Below, in pieces: positions 1-10,349 of a stretch of 64,000 nucleotides of DNA; within the stretch, counting starts at the first letter, position 1; each line of letters begins with the position of its first letter. The notes beneath the pieces were generated by a model, which was given only the letters and a program-made list of their open reading frames with translations, was not told the origin of the DNA and ran no database searches. The stretch comes from Primulina eburnea (Eukaryota > Streptophyta > Magnoliopsida > Lamiales > Gesneriaceae): contig NC_133104.1 in assembly GCF_022965805.1 (NCBI RefSeq), positions 26,346,069 to 26,410,068 of the forward strand, in the 5' to 3' direction. A program made the translations under genes and the position numbers.

Positions 1-540
1 GATGTTTAGAAAATTATACATTTGTGAATTTAATTCACTGGACACCAACCGATCCGGTATTACAGATCTGGCTCTTGATGATTCCCTACGAACTTTCTTC
101 AAAGAAATCCTTCTATCAAGTTCACGACTAGATAGTATGTTCCTCTTCCAATTTGCACTAGAAAATATGGAAGATTTTGCGTAGGAGAGAAAATAATTGA
201 GAGACGGCACAATGTTTTTTTCTTTTACAAAACCAAGTGGCCGATTTCCTCCACCTTTTTGTGGAGGCTCACGTAAGGTTGATTGGTGGGTGGGCTAGGT
301 TTTGCTTTTATTGTATTATTTATAATTAAATAATAACCTAATTACATAATTAACATTAATGGGCTTGATTTGATTAATTGGGCTAGTCCAACTAGTTTAA
401 TTAATTTAATCAAAGTCCATTAAAATTTTAATTATTTAATATGTTGGACTTGTACCCTACAAGCCCATTAAACATATTATCCACCATATTTAATTTATTA
501 ATTAATCAACTCAACTTTTGAGCTTAATAAATTAAATACA

Positions 541-775
541 TTATAAATTCAACATTTGAATTTATTATTCAAATCATAAATTCAACTACTTGAATTTACA
601 TCACCTCCAAAATTTAATATTTAATAAACCCAACATTTGAGTTTAATAAATTAAATTCTCAAACTTTATAAATTCAACTCCTTGAATTTATTCTCTCAAA
701 ATTTAATTATCATAAATTCAACTCCTTGAATTTACTATATAATATAAATTCAACTTCTTGAATTTATTCTCTCAA
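541..775. repeat. Array of short palindromes in Copia-A LTR
   Basis: About six imperfect dyads of the form AAATTCAAC, 2-5 nt, TTGAATTT follow one another, some with ATA/TAT extensions. The same array is present at 15895-16130, and a shorter one in Copia-B (18262-18450). In Copia-A it lies about 1.1-1.3 kb into the LTR in element orientation. It may form small hairpins in RNA; no function is established. Confidence 0.7.
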
Positions 776-1719
776 CGGGAACAAACAATCCAGTACTTGT
801 GTGACCCTCAATAGTTCAGGGATACAGCTAGCCGTGGGTTCACAACTCTTTGTGATTCAGGACAGAATCCTTTATTCGGGCTTACCCTAGTTAGCCCCAT
901 TCTTTTCATCAACACCTTGATCAAGAATGTCAGAACTCATTACTGATAGTACCCATCGGATCATGGTAAGAGCGTCTAGTAGCATCACCCCATGATCCCC
1001 TAGGTATCACTGATAGTACCTGTAAGAACCAGTCGATTATGATTAACGTACAGTACGGTCCCTTCATCTCATATATCCCAATCAAATTTGCAACCATTGG
1101 TTCATCGAGGGTTGCATAATAATTCGATAACTATGTGATAACTATAATAGTGGCATCGCGTGTACTATTTGAGAACTCCTTCTCTAACGTACATCTCATA
1201 CTCTGGCCAGAGATTCCATGCACTATTATTACTTCTGATCACATAGGATATCCACACCCGTAGGTGAGCGGTGAATCCCCGACTACAATGCACTGGCTCC
1301 TATATGTGTCGCAACTGTACCCAACCTCGCCACCTGATGACTCTCCTGGAGCCGGTAAACGAGTCAAAGCACAGCCCTAGCATATAGAGCCTCAGTGTTG
1401 TCCCGGGTCGTAAGGACTAATGGTGTACAATCATAACCACGGACTTATCCTCTCGATGAATGATAACCACTTGGAAAGTCCGAGGGAGGGTGGTTCGGTA
1501 TAATCATCATATGACTACCCATCTGCATGTTTGGACATCTCTATGCCCTTACCAAGAAACGCAGTACACAACATCACAGATGCTAGTCTCGAGCTCAAGC
1601 GACCTTTATCCATGTTATAGGCGGCTGAATCGACTAGGAACAAATTTAGAATATGCAGCGTTTACAAATGAGTTTCAACATCGAATTACGATTCATTTGT
1701 ATTAAAGTATAATCAAGGA

Positions 1720-1756
1720 CTTTATCTATGCTGTTTGCATGGGTATACAGATAAAG
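1720..1756. repeat. Conserved 37-bp inverted repeat in copia LTRs
   Basis: CTTTATCT at the left pairs with AGATAAAG at the right, with an inner ATGC/GCAT pairing. The same 37-bp structure occurs at 17074-17110, 19392-19428, 44029-44065 and 52626-52662, and in inverted orientation near 56452 and 59322, although these LTRs belong to clearly different subfamilies. It lies about 110-150 nt from the U3 end of the LTR. Confidence 0.75.
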
Positions 1757-1866
1757 TATAACAAACCATGAAATAATGAATTATATTAAAATAAAGATTG
1801 TTATTTACAACTTGAGTCAATAAAATCCCTAGTCAACAGTTGACTTGCAGGGCATCTACTCTAACA

Positions 1867-1880
1867 ATCTCCCACTTGCC
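1867..1880 (-). other. Copia-A polypurine tract (PPT)
   Basis: On the minus strand this reads as a purine-rich run ending GTGGGAGAT directly against the TGTTAGAG start of the 3' LTR. This is the expected plus-strand primer of an LTR retrotransposon. Copia-B (19541) and Copia-C (44175) have the same arrangement. Confidence 0.85.
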
Positions 1881-2453
1881 CTAAAGCCAACTACCCATAA
1901 ACTTTAATCCCATTGCTTCGCGATTCTTTTCAAACAATGGTCCTGGCAAGGGCTTCGTAAGTGGATCAGCAACATTATCTGCAGAGGCAACTCTTTCAAG
2001 TGATATATCTCCCCTTCCCACAATCTCTCGGATGATGTGGAACTTCCTTAGTATATGTTTGGATCTTTGATGAGACCTTGGTTCCTTTGTTTGCGCAACG
2101 GCACCAGTGTTGTCGCAGTACACCGGGACTGGATCAACTCCATTAGGAATGACGCCCAACTCTTGGACAAAATTCCTCATCCAAACTGCCTCTTTGGCTG
2201 CAGCTGATGCAGCAACGTATTCAACTTCAGTGGTGGAATCCGCCACGGTGTCTTGCTTGGAACTCTTCCAAGAGACAGCCGCACCATTAAGCATGAATAC
2301 AAAACCAGAGGTCGATTTCGAATCATCTACATCACATTGGAAGCTAGAATCAGTGTAGCCTTCCAATTTTAATTCTCCACCCCCATAGACCATGAACAAA
2401 TTCTTAGTTCTTCTCAAGTACTTAAGAATGTCTTTCACGGCCTTCCAATGCAT
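1881..2453 (-). pseudogene. Copia-A pol: RNase H domain
   Basis: This is the C-terminal part of the copia polyprotein, 190 codons from MHWKAVKDI to the natural stop beside the PPT. RNase H signatures are visible: YTDSSFQ (first catalytic Asp), EVEYVA (Glu) and CDNTGA (Asp). It normally degrades RNA in the RNA:DNA hybrid during reverse transcription. It is out of frame with the RT segment because one C is missing near 2461, in a stretch that Copia-D keeps as AACCTTGG. The first Met is internal to the polyprotein, not a real start. Confidence 0.9.
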
Positions 2454-3220
2454 TGGACCAGGTTCGCCTGATATCTGCTTGTAACACTCAAAGCATAAGC
2501 AATGTTAGGACGTGTCGATATCATACCATACATGATACTACCAATGGCTGACGCATATGGAATTCGTGTCATCATCTCTATCTCCTCATCAGTTTTGGGA
2601 CACATAGCTTTAGATAGAGTAATACCATGACACATTGGTAAGTATCCTCTCTTGGACTCTTCCATAGAGAATCGTTTTATAATGGTATCGATATAGGTGG
2701 CTTGGGTGAGTCCCAGCATCTTCTTCGATCTATCTCTATAGATCTGTATTCCTAATACATAAGATGCTTCACCCATGTCCTTCATGGAGAATTTACTGGC
2801 CAACCATACTTTAGTTGATTGTAGTAATCCTACATCATTCCCAATGAGCAGGATATCATCAACATAAAGTACTAGGAATGTCACTGCACTCCCACTAACT
2901 TTCTTGTACACACATGGTTCCTCAGGATTCTTTGCAAAACCAAACTCTTTGATAGTGCTATCAAATCTGAGGTTCCAACTCCTTGATGCCTGCTTGAGAC
3001 CATATATTGATCTCTGAAGTTTGCATACCTTATGCTCACTTCCTACTGATGTGTATCCCTCGGGTTGAGACATATAAATTTCTTCTTTGATGTCTCCATC
3101 GAGGAATGCAGTCTTTACATCCATTTGCCATATCTCATAGTCGTACCATGCTGCTATGGCTAGTAGTATTCTAATGGACTTAAACATAGCAACTGGTGAA
3201 AAAGTTTCCTCATAGTCAAC
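2435..3220 (-). pseudogene. Copia-A pol: reverse transcriptase domain
   Basis: Main part of the copia RT (RVT_2 type). Visible motifs are MDVKTAFLDGD (first catalytic Asp), YGLKQASRSWN, and YVDDILLIG (the catalytic DD pair). It is in the same frame as the upstream gag-pol segment and separated from it only by a TGA at 3221-3223, where related copies have a glycine codon. Downstream the frame ends at 2435 in IGRP because of the 1-nt deletion near 2461. Apart from these two lesions the domain looks complete. Confidence 0.92.
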
Positions 3221-5812
3221 TCATTGCCTTTGAGTATATCCTTTTGCAACCAGTCTTGCTTTGAAGGTCACTACCTTCCCATCCGCCCCAAGCTTTCTTT
3301 TGTAGATCCATTTGCATCCTATGGGAACGATTCCCTCAGGTGGATCCACTAATGTCCAGACTTGGTTTGAATACATAGAGTCCATTTCTGAATGCATGGC
3401 TTCAAGCCATTTGGTTGAATCAGTATCAGATATTGCTTCTCTGAAATTCATTCGATCACATCCAACACAATGCTCATCATGGCTTTGTTCATGAAGAGGC
3501 GTATATCTTGCAGGTGGTCTAATAACCCTATCAGACCTTCTAGAAGCTTGTACTTCAACTACTGGTTCTTGGGAAATGGGTTCAACTTCTATAGTTGAGG
3601 GAGTATCTTGAATTTCTTCAAGTTCTATCATCTTGCCTTTTCTATCTAATAGAAATTCCTTTTCCAAAAAAGTGGCATTTCTTGAAACAAACACTTTTGC
3701 TTCATTGGGATGATAGAAATAATATCCAACAGAATTCTTTGGATATCCTACAAAGTAGCACAAAGTGGATCTACTATCCAATTTGTCTCCCACTGTCTGC
3801 TTCACGTAAGCAGGACATCCCCATATTCTCATGTAAGAATATTTGGGAGTTTTTCCCATCCATATCTCATATGGTGTTTTATCCACTGATTTCGTATGGA
3901 CATTATTCAACAACGTTGCCGCAGTTTCAAGCGCAAAGCCCCAAAACGATATAGGCAATTCAGTGAATCCCATCATAGATCGAACCATGTCCATCAAGGT
4001 TCGATTTCGACGTTCAGAAACACCATTCAATTGTGGTGTTGCTGGTGGAGTCCACTGTGAGAGAATCTCATTCTCTTTTAGATAACCCAAAAAATCAGCA
4101 CTTAAGTATTCTCCACCTCGATCAGATCGAAGTGCCTTAATACTTCTTTCTAGCTGATTTTCTACTTCAGATCTGAATTCTATGAACTTTTCAAATGCTT
4201 CAGATTTGTGTTTCATCAAATAAACGTACCCATACCTCGAATGGTCATCAGTAAAGGTAATTAAGTAGGAATGCCCAAATTTTGTGCTAACACTTAGCGG
4301 GCCACAAACGTCCGTGTGGATCAAATCCAGTAGACCATGCGCACGTTCCACATTTCCATTGAATGGAGTTTTAGTCATTTTTCCTTTTAGACAGGACTCA
4401 CAAGTTGGTAGAGAATTTATGTCTGACAAGTCAAACATGCCTTCTCCCACTAGCTTGTGCATCCTTCTTTGAGAAATATGACCTAGTCTAGCGTGCCATA
4501 TTTGTGCAGGATTTGGATCTTCTATTTTTCTTTTGTTTGTTGTTCTTTTTGCATGCGTTTGGACATTGTTTAACGGAATATCTTTCAATTTTAAGTTATA
4601 GAGATCGTTTGTCAATTCTCCAGTTCCAATCAAACATTCATTCTTGTATAAATTGCAAACACCTTTAGCAAAAACACAAGAATAACCATCCCTATCAAGC
4701 ATAGAAATAGAAATAATATTTTTAACCAATTCAGGAACAAATAAAACGTCTCTCAAAAACAACTTAAAATTATTGTCCAAAATTAAAGTAACGTCTCCAA
4801 TGGCAGTGGCAGCAACTCTTGCTCCCTTTCCCAGTCGTAGAAAGGTCTCACCATCTCTAAGCCTCTTGCTTCTTCCCATCACCTGCAAATCATTGCATAG
4901 ATGAGAACCACATCCGGTATCCAATACCCAAGAAGAGGAATTAATAGAAACATTAACTTCAATGTAAAACATACCATGGCCAGAACGCTTCTGGGCAAGA
5001 TACTCCTCGCAATTACGCCTCCAATGTCCAGGCTTGTTGCAGTGGAAACAGACTTGTTCTGACTTGTCAGGCTTTGTGGGCCCCGGTTTGGATTTCTTGT
5101 ATGGCTTCTTGTTGGGCTTGTTCTTCTTTTGAGGGGCAGAACGCTTACTGCCTTTATTTGGGGCTCTCTTTTTCGTACCATATGAAGGACCCACTAGAAG
5201 AACAGGCTTTTCCTTTTTAATTGTGGCCTCATAATTAGTAAGCATATTGACCAACTCTTCAAGGGTGGCCTCAAGATTGTTCATATCAAAATTAACCACA
5301 AATCCATCGAACGAGGCAGGCAAAGACAGCAAGAGAATGTCAGTCGAGAGCTCACTAGGTATAACCACGTCAAGCCCCACCAACTTCTCGATGAGCCCAA
5401 TCATCCTAACACCATGCTCATGGACCGAAGTCCCCTCTCGCAAGCGTGTAGTCATGAGTTCTTTAATAGTCGCATGTCTTTCTGAACGAGTTTGTACATC
5501 ATACAATTCTTTCAGATGAAGGTGAATGTCAGCAGCATTCACCGCCTCCTCGAACCTCCTCTGAAGTTCATTCGACAAAGAAGCCAACATGTAGCTCTTA
5601 GCTTGGAGATCATGATCCCAATGTTGCTCAAGCTTAGCTAATTCAGCCCTACTGATATTGGGAGCCGCCTCCTTAGGTGGCTTCTTATCAAGCACATACG
5701 CAATCCTTTCGGAGTTCAGAACAATCTTTAAGTTTCGAAACCAGTCATGATAGTTAGGGCCAGTCAATTTGTTTTGATCGAGAATGATTGAAAGCGGGTT
5801 ACGAGTAGACAT
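3221..5812 (-). pseudogene. Copia-A gag-pol: gag, protease, integrase, RT start
   Basis: 863 codons starting MSTRNPLS. Order: gag/UBN2-like capsid region (about 1-220), basic linker rich in K and P, CCHC zinc knuckle CFHCNKPGHWRRNC (about 255), aspartic protease with DTGCGSHLC (about 295), integrase zinc region HARLGH...CESCLKGK (about 440-470), integrase core beginning DVCGPLS with LRSDRGGEYLS and a later Glu, a connecting region with PYEIWMGK, and the RT start [12 protein letters not shown]. It ends at a premature TGA (3221-3223), after which the same frame continues into RT. The start is the first Met matching the conserved copia gag N-terminus and follows a 1.9-kb leader. Only this nonsense codon breaks the segment. 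Confidence 0.93.
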
Positions 5813-7678
5813 TGTAAATATACTGAAAATGAAAACAGATGAATGTTACAGATAATTTTAAAAATAGTTCTAAGATATAAAATATGGATTTCATTTTATA
5901 AATTACTCTCCTACTATTTTGACATTTCCACCACCCTCTGATGAAAAAGGGAAATCGTATTTCCTTAGTAGGCACGTAGAGTCCAATTAGCCAATTATAA
6001 TCCCGAATAATATCAGCCAATTATAATTTCTAAAAGGTAGAGTCCAATTGCATCCCTATGCAACCTCCACGTGTTTTGCCTCACGTTTAATAAGGGCCAA
6101 TAATATGACGCCGTTTATTTTCACGTGTCAAACCAACCCATCAATGTTGAATTGTAGTAGACGGTCGCCATGAGTTCCCCAATAATATGAGCCGAAGTCA
6201 TGGGAGTTCCACTCAATTCACATCATATGTCCGGTGGAAGTCACAGCTTTCTGGCGTACAGGCCTCCCCAATAATATGAGCCAGACACTGTCCGCAGGTA
6301 GCGATCAACATGCAACCACGGTTGATGGAAGGAAAGGAAAAATTAAACTCTTTTAGTTTTTACTTTTTCGCTTTGATATAAATTTTGAATCTTATTCAAA
6401 ATGAGGGATTTTAATTTCAAAAAATGTCTCATCATTTTAATTTAAAAACCCGTGCCACGAGTTTGTATGTTTGCCGGATTCATGCAACTATATTATATAA
6501 TAATACACATACATGCATACTACTATATATCACATATATCATAATATGACATTCAACAATAATAAGGATGATCGATCGCCTACACTATTAGATCCATGTG
6601 AGCCATACATGGATTCAGGTCCAAACCTAGGTGAATGCAGGGATGCAAATGCAACTATTACAAAAGCTTCCAATATTTTACATGTCTTCATCTTGATCAT
6701 CGGGCCCACCATCTTCCAGTCTTGATCTCCCACTATTTCTAATAATTACATTTAAATAGCCATGGCACATAAGGGATACATCTCATGGGGTGGGAACGGG
6801 CCATAAACCAGGTCCACTTTAATAATATCAAATATTAACAAAAATGAATAAAAACAGTAAAATATCCTAACATACATCTAACACATTGGTCAAGGCTCTC
6901 GATCATCCTTCATGCATTTAATATCAAATATTAACATCAATTTAATTAAACAATTTAATTAATTGATAAATCATATATCTAATAATTTATCACTAACCAC
7001 CACAATTATTAAAAAATTTAACAAATTAAATAAACACCTTTATTTAATTTCCAATTAAATCAATAATAATTGATTTCTTGTAAAACTCAATTTTACTACA
7101 AATAATTAAAATCACATTCTAATTATTTATTTTACAAAAAAATTATTAATTTTCCAAAAAATAATTTTCAAATAAAAATTGAACAATTTTTCAAAAATAT
7201 CAATTTTGCCCAAAATTTTGAAAAATCAGAAAATTGCACCCTGGGCCCAAACAATTCAAGCCCATCAATTTGTACGCTTCCCGAGACAATCCCGGGCAGC
7301 CGCCCTCGCTGCCCGAACGTTTCGGGCAGTGGCAGCAACCTGTGCGCGCAGGCGCGCACAGGTGCGCGCAACGTCACGCGCAGCGTGCGGACGCTCAGCA
7401 CGCTGCGCCGCGCATGGCGGCGCACAGCGTGCGGACGTTCCGCACGCTGAGCCGCTCCGCGCTCGCAGGCTGCGCACGCCCGCTGCGCGTTCCTCCGCGC
7501 GGCGCCTGCAGCCCTGCGCGCGGTCTGCCTTGAACAGTTCCGGGCAGATCGCGAAAAATATTTTTTTTTTTTTCCGAAAAAAATAATTTTATGGTGCATC
7601 AATTTTCTGAAAATTTTCTTGTGTGGTTAGAAACAAATTATTCAATATAATTTAAAATCATACGATTCAGAAAACCTG
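5813..7678 (-). other. Copia-A 5' leader (untranslated)
   Basis: This 1.87-kb stretch lies between PBS and gag and has no convincing gene. It is AT-rich except for a GC island at 7280-7535. It contains four spaced copies of an AATAATATGAGCC-like motif (6006, 6099, 6181, 6270). Copia-C has a homologous leader with the same motifs. The gag-proximal third resembles Copia-C 47459-48560 most clearly. Confidence 0.8.
7280..7535. other. GC-rich structured island in copia leader
   Basis: A sharply GC-rich block in an AT-rich setting, full of GCGCGCA and GTGCGGAC repeats and short dyads. A perfect 9-bp stem with a 3-nt loop lies at 7309-7329 (CTGCCCGAA / TTCGGGCAG). Long open frames on both strands (such as 7168-7602 and 7179-7586) are arginine- and alanine-rich by-products of composition. 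The corresponding place in Copia-C (about 50390-50525) has a similar hairpin at 50489-50505. Confidence 0.7.
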
Positions 7679-7690
7679 GCTCTGATACCA
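7679..7690 (-). other. Copia-A primer binding site
   Basis: On the minus strand this is TGGTATCAGAGC, complementary to the 3' end of initiator Met-tRNA, one base inside the 5' LTR that starts (plus coordinates) at 7692. It fixes the element's orientation. Confidence 0.92.
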
Positions 7691-7691
7691 C

Positions 7692-8417
7692 TGTTGGTTC
7701 TCGGTTTTCTACGCTCCCAAACGCAGCGGAAGTTTTAAAATTTTATTTTATTTTGAAAAAAAAAATAATTTTGCTTTAGGCGCTCGTATGATTTAACAAA
7801 AACATTCATACATAGGATGTTTAGAAAATTATACCTTTGTGAATTTAATTCACTGGACACCAACCGATCCGGTATTACAGATCTGGCTCTTGATGATTCC
7901 CTACGAACTTTCTTCAAAGAAATCCTTCTATCAAGTCCACGACTAGATAGTATGTTCTCTTCCAATTTGCACTAGAAAATATGGAAGATTTTGCGTAGGA
8001 GAGAAAATAATTGACAGACGGCACAATGTTTTTTTCTTTTACAAAACCAAGTGGCCGATTTCCTCCACCTTTTTGTGGAGGCTCACGTAAGGTTGATTGG
8101 TGGGTGGGCTAGGTTTTGCTTTTATTGTATTATTTATAATTAAATAATAACCTAATTACATAATTAATATTAATGGACTTGATTTTATTAATTGGGCTAG
8201 TCCAACTAGTTTAATTAATTTAATCAAAGTCCATTAAAACTTTAATTATTTAATATGTTGGACTTGTACCCTACAAGCCCATTAAACATATTATCCACCA
8301 TATTTAATTTATTAATTTATCAACTCAACTTTTGAGCTTAATAAATTAAATACATTATAAATTCAACATTTGAATTTATTATTCAAATCATAAATTCAAC
8401 TACTTGAATTTACATCA
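7692..8417 (-). repeat. Copia-A 5' LTR, PBS-proximal part
   Basis: It starts TGTTGGTTCTCGG at 7692 and matches the left LTR from 7816 onward with few differences. At 8417 (…TACATCA) it is interrupted by the Gypsy-A LTR. The left LTR continues here as TACATCACCTCC (to position 603 and beyond). The Copia sequence beyond Gypsy-A does not resume at this point but 240 bp earlier in LTR coordinates. Confidence 0.92.
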
Positions 8418-9880
8418 TGTGGGGACCCGGACGCTAACCATGTTCTTACTAATTAATCAATTATAAAACAGGGTCTAATTTTTTTTTAAAATGCGGAACG
8501 TAGTGAAATCAAACTAATATACATATCAGTATATAATAAAGTACAAGTCCTGTACCGTCTACAAATCAGTACAAACTAGGGTTCAACAACTACTATCAAG
8601 TGTTTAACCCCTATATACAATCCAAGTCCGGAGTCTCCACTCTAATCACGATCTCTCCTCATCTCCTGGACCCTGATCATGTCCCACCTGTTGTCATGTA
8701 CACATACAGACAAGACAACAGCCGGATAACTCCGGTGAGAATAAATCCCAGTATAAATCAACGAAACATGCAATCATATAAACAAATATAAAGCATGTAA
8801 TCAGGTAACAGTAATATGTATCCAAATCTGAAACATAATTGCAATTCTACAATTCAGACTAGACTCAATCCTAGTCTAGGGATCCCGGTTTCCAAATATA
8901 GTATTCCTATATCGAATTCCGTAATAGAAGGAACTCCGTTCCTATTACTCGATATAACCAAATATGGTGTTCCTATATTGAATTCCATAATAGCAGAATT
9001 CCAATTCCTATTACTCGATATAACCAAACATCTGGTGTCCTGACCTATCCGTCATGGACTGTAGCTCTATCGCTAATATCCTTATCTTGAGACATCGTGC
9101 AATGTTCCCGTGGCGATTCCACCACTATCAGGAACTTCTGTCACAAGATAACTCATTTGATACATGCTATCTATATTCAAGAGAACAAGTATATCAGTCA
9201 AATCAATTCAAATAACAATGCAATAAAGTAAAGTATGTGATTTAGGGAAACTCAAGTCTAATCCGACTCAAGTCGATCTCCAATACCACATTGACTTATA
9301 CCTTTCTTCGTCGGTTTTTGGCTCAGTCGAAGTCCTGAATTCACAGTCTGTCTGGCAATGACAATATCAACAATCTCATGTCAATATACCATTCAAATCA
9401 ATAACAATCTGGTCAATCTGGATTTAATTCAAAATCATCGGCATAACGGTACAAACTCAGTATCCCCGTCAATACCATATCACCATATAACAGTTATAAT
9501 CCATAACCCATATCCAATACAATCCGTAATCCAATCATAATTCAAATCTGTCTGGTATAAATCAATATACCCTAAAAATTCATAACAATTCTATAATCAG
9601 TCCGTTTCTCAGTCTGACTTCGATTCTACGATTTCTAACATATCAAGAACATCATATATGAATCCTATTCAATTCTGACAATATCATAGTTCCAAAACAT
9701 GTCAAAACGTAGTAAAACTTACGTCAAGTTGTAGCCTACGTCGATAGGATTACAGTACTGAAGTCAGATTACAATTTGGACGGACGGATTTCTCAGAAAA
9801 GGCGTAAGGATTTTCAACACATATACAGGAACTTTTCTCGATTCTTCTTTCTGATTTTCGTTCAAATGGACTAAGTTATG

Positions 9881-9892
9881 TAAATATATATC
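9881..9892 (-). promoter_or_regulatory. Possible TATA box of Gypsy-A LTR
   Basis: On the minus strand this reads GATATATATTTA. It lies about 50 nt downstream of the palindrome array in element orientation, in the expected U3 position. This is inference from sequence and position only. Confidence 0.4.
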
Positions 9893-9939
9893 CAACCTTA
9901 CATGTAAAGAAACGTGGCTCATTTTCATACAATTCAGGC

Positions 9940-10119
9940 GGCGCTCGAGCGGTCAAAAACTACAGCTCGGGCGCCGAACACTATGTCCAAGTACTCGGCT
10001 TGTCACGCACTGGCACTCGGGCGGTCACAAACTACCGCCCGGGCGCCACATCTTCTGTCCAAGATGTGATTCTACTGAACTTTGGCGCTCGGGAGGTCAT
10101 TTCTTACCGCTCGGGCGCC
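9940..10119. repeat. Gypsy-A U3 array: 3 x 72-bp units with palindromes
   Basis: Three 36-bp dyads at 9940-9975, 10012-10047 and 10084-10119 start exactly 72 bp apart. Each has the form GGCGCTCGGGCGGTC, short A-rich loop, then ACCGCCCGGGCGCC with some mismatches. They are GC-rich in an AT-rich LTR and lie about 130-310 nt from the U3 end. Other Ty3 families here have arrays of similar design but different sequence. Confidence 0.8.
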
Positions 10120-10250
10120 ACTAGTTCTGTCCACAAAATTGCACCCTTCATATATAATCTTATTTCGTGTCCCGATTAATCCTTTTGTAATCATATAAAA
10201 TTATAAATCAATAATTACAGATTACTAGGATTAAATTTCCGGGCATTACA

Positions 10251-10266
10251 TTTCTCCCCCCCCCTA
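10251..10266 (-). other. Gypsy-A polypurine tract
   Basis: Nine consecutive C residues at 10256-10264 (nine G on the coding strand), then AGAAA, abut the LTR end. This is the usual PPT position. Confidence 0.85.
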
Positions 10267-10349
10267 AGATACTATTTCGTCCTCGAAATCACAGATAATC
10301 AAATCATATCATAAAGAAGGAATGTAGTTAAAGTCGGATAAAATTTACA

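Larger units (their letters stand above)
1..1866 (-). repeat. Copia-A 3' LTR (truncated by window start)
   Basis: It matches 7816-8417 and 15718-17220 closely. The inner end is TACTCTAACA at 1857-1866, directly next to the PPT. Read on the minus strand the LTR begins TGTTAGAGTAG; the copy at 7692 shows its other end as TGTTGG on the plus strand. It is AT-rich and non-coding, with an array of AAATTCAA/TTGAATTT dyads at 541-775 and a 37-bp hairpin at 1720-1756. An open antisense frame at 1460-1705 recurs in other LTR copies but is treated here as non-coding. Confidence 0.93.
1..8417 (-). mobile_element. Copia-A: Ty1/copia LTR retrotransposon
   Basis: The element reads on the minus strand: 5' LTR (7692-8417, broken), PBS, 1.9-kb leader, gag-PR-IN-RT-RNase H (5812 to 1881), PPT, then 3' LTR (1866 down to the window edge). 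The domain order with integrase before reverse transcriptase is the Ty1/copia order. Position 1 aligns with 7816, so about 124 bp of the 3' LTR lie outside the window. The 5' LTR stops at 8417 where Gypsy-A begins. Coding damage is light (one stop codon and one frameshift seen), so the insertion is not very old. The outer ends and target duplication cannot be seen. Confidence 0.93.
8418..10250 (-). repeat. Gypsy-A 3' LTR
   Basis: 1,833 bp, from TGTGGGGACCCGG to GGGCATTACA. The start matches the right LTR at 15038. The inner end abuts a C-run (the PPT complement). It is non-coding. It carries a 72-bp-period palindrome array at 9940-10119 and an AT-rich TATA-like stretch near 9881-9892. Two near-identical 70-bp blocks at about 8900-9030 (GAATTCCGTAATAG-like) form another local duplication, also in the right LTR. 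Confidence 0.92.

Noticed and set aside
7168..7602. Long open frames on both strands (144 and 135 codons) in the GC-rich leader block
   Set aside because: Composition is Arg/Ala/Cys repeats from GCGC-rich DNA, several frames are open at once, and there is no domain. It is leader sequence between PBS and gag.
9940..10119. Regular palindromic repeats resembling a CRISPR array
   Set aside because: Only three units, located in the U3 of a plant LTR, repeated in the partner families at the same LTR position, no cas genes. They are LTR repeats.
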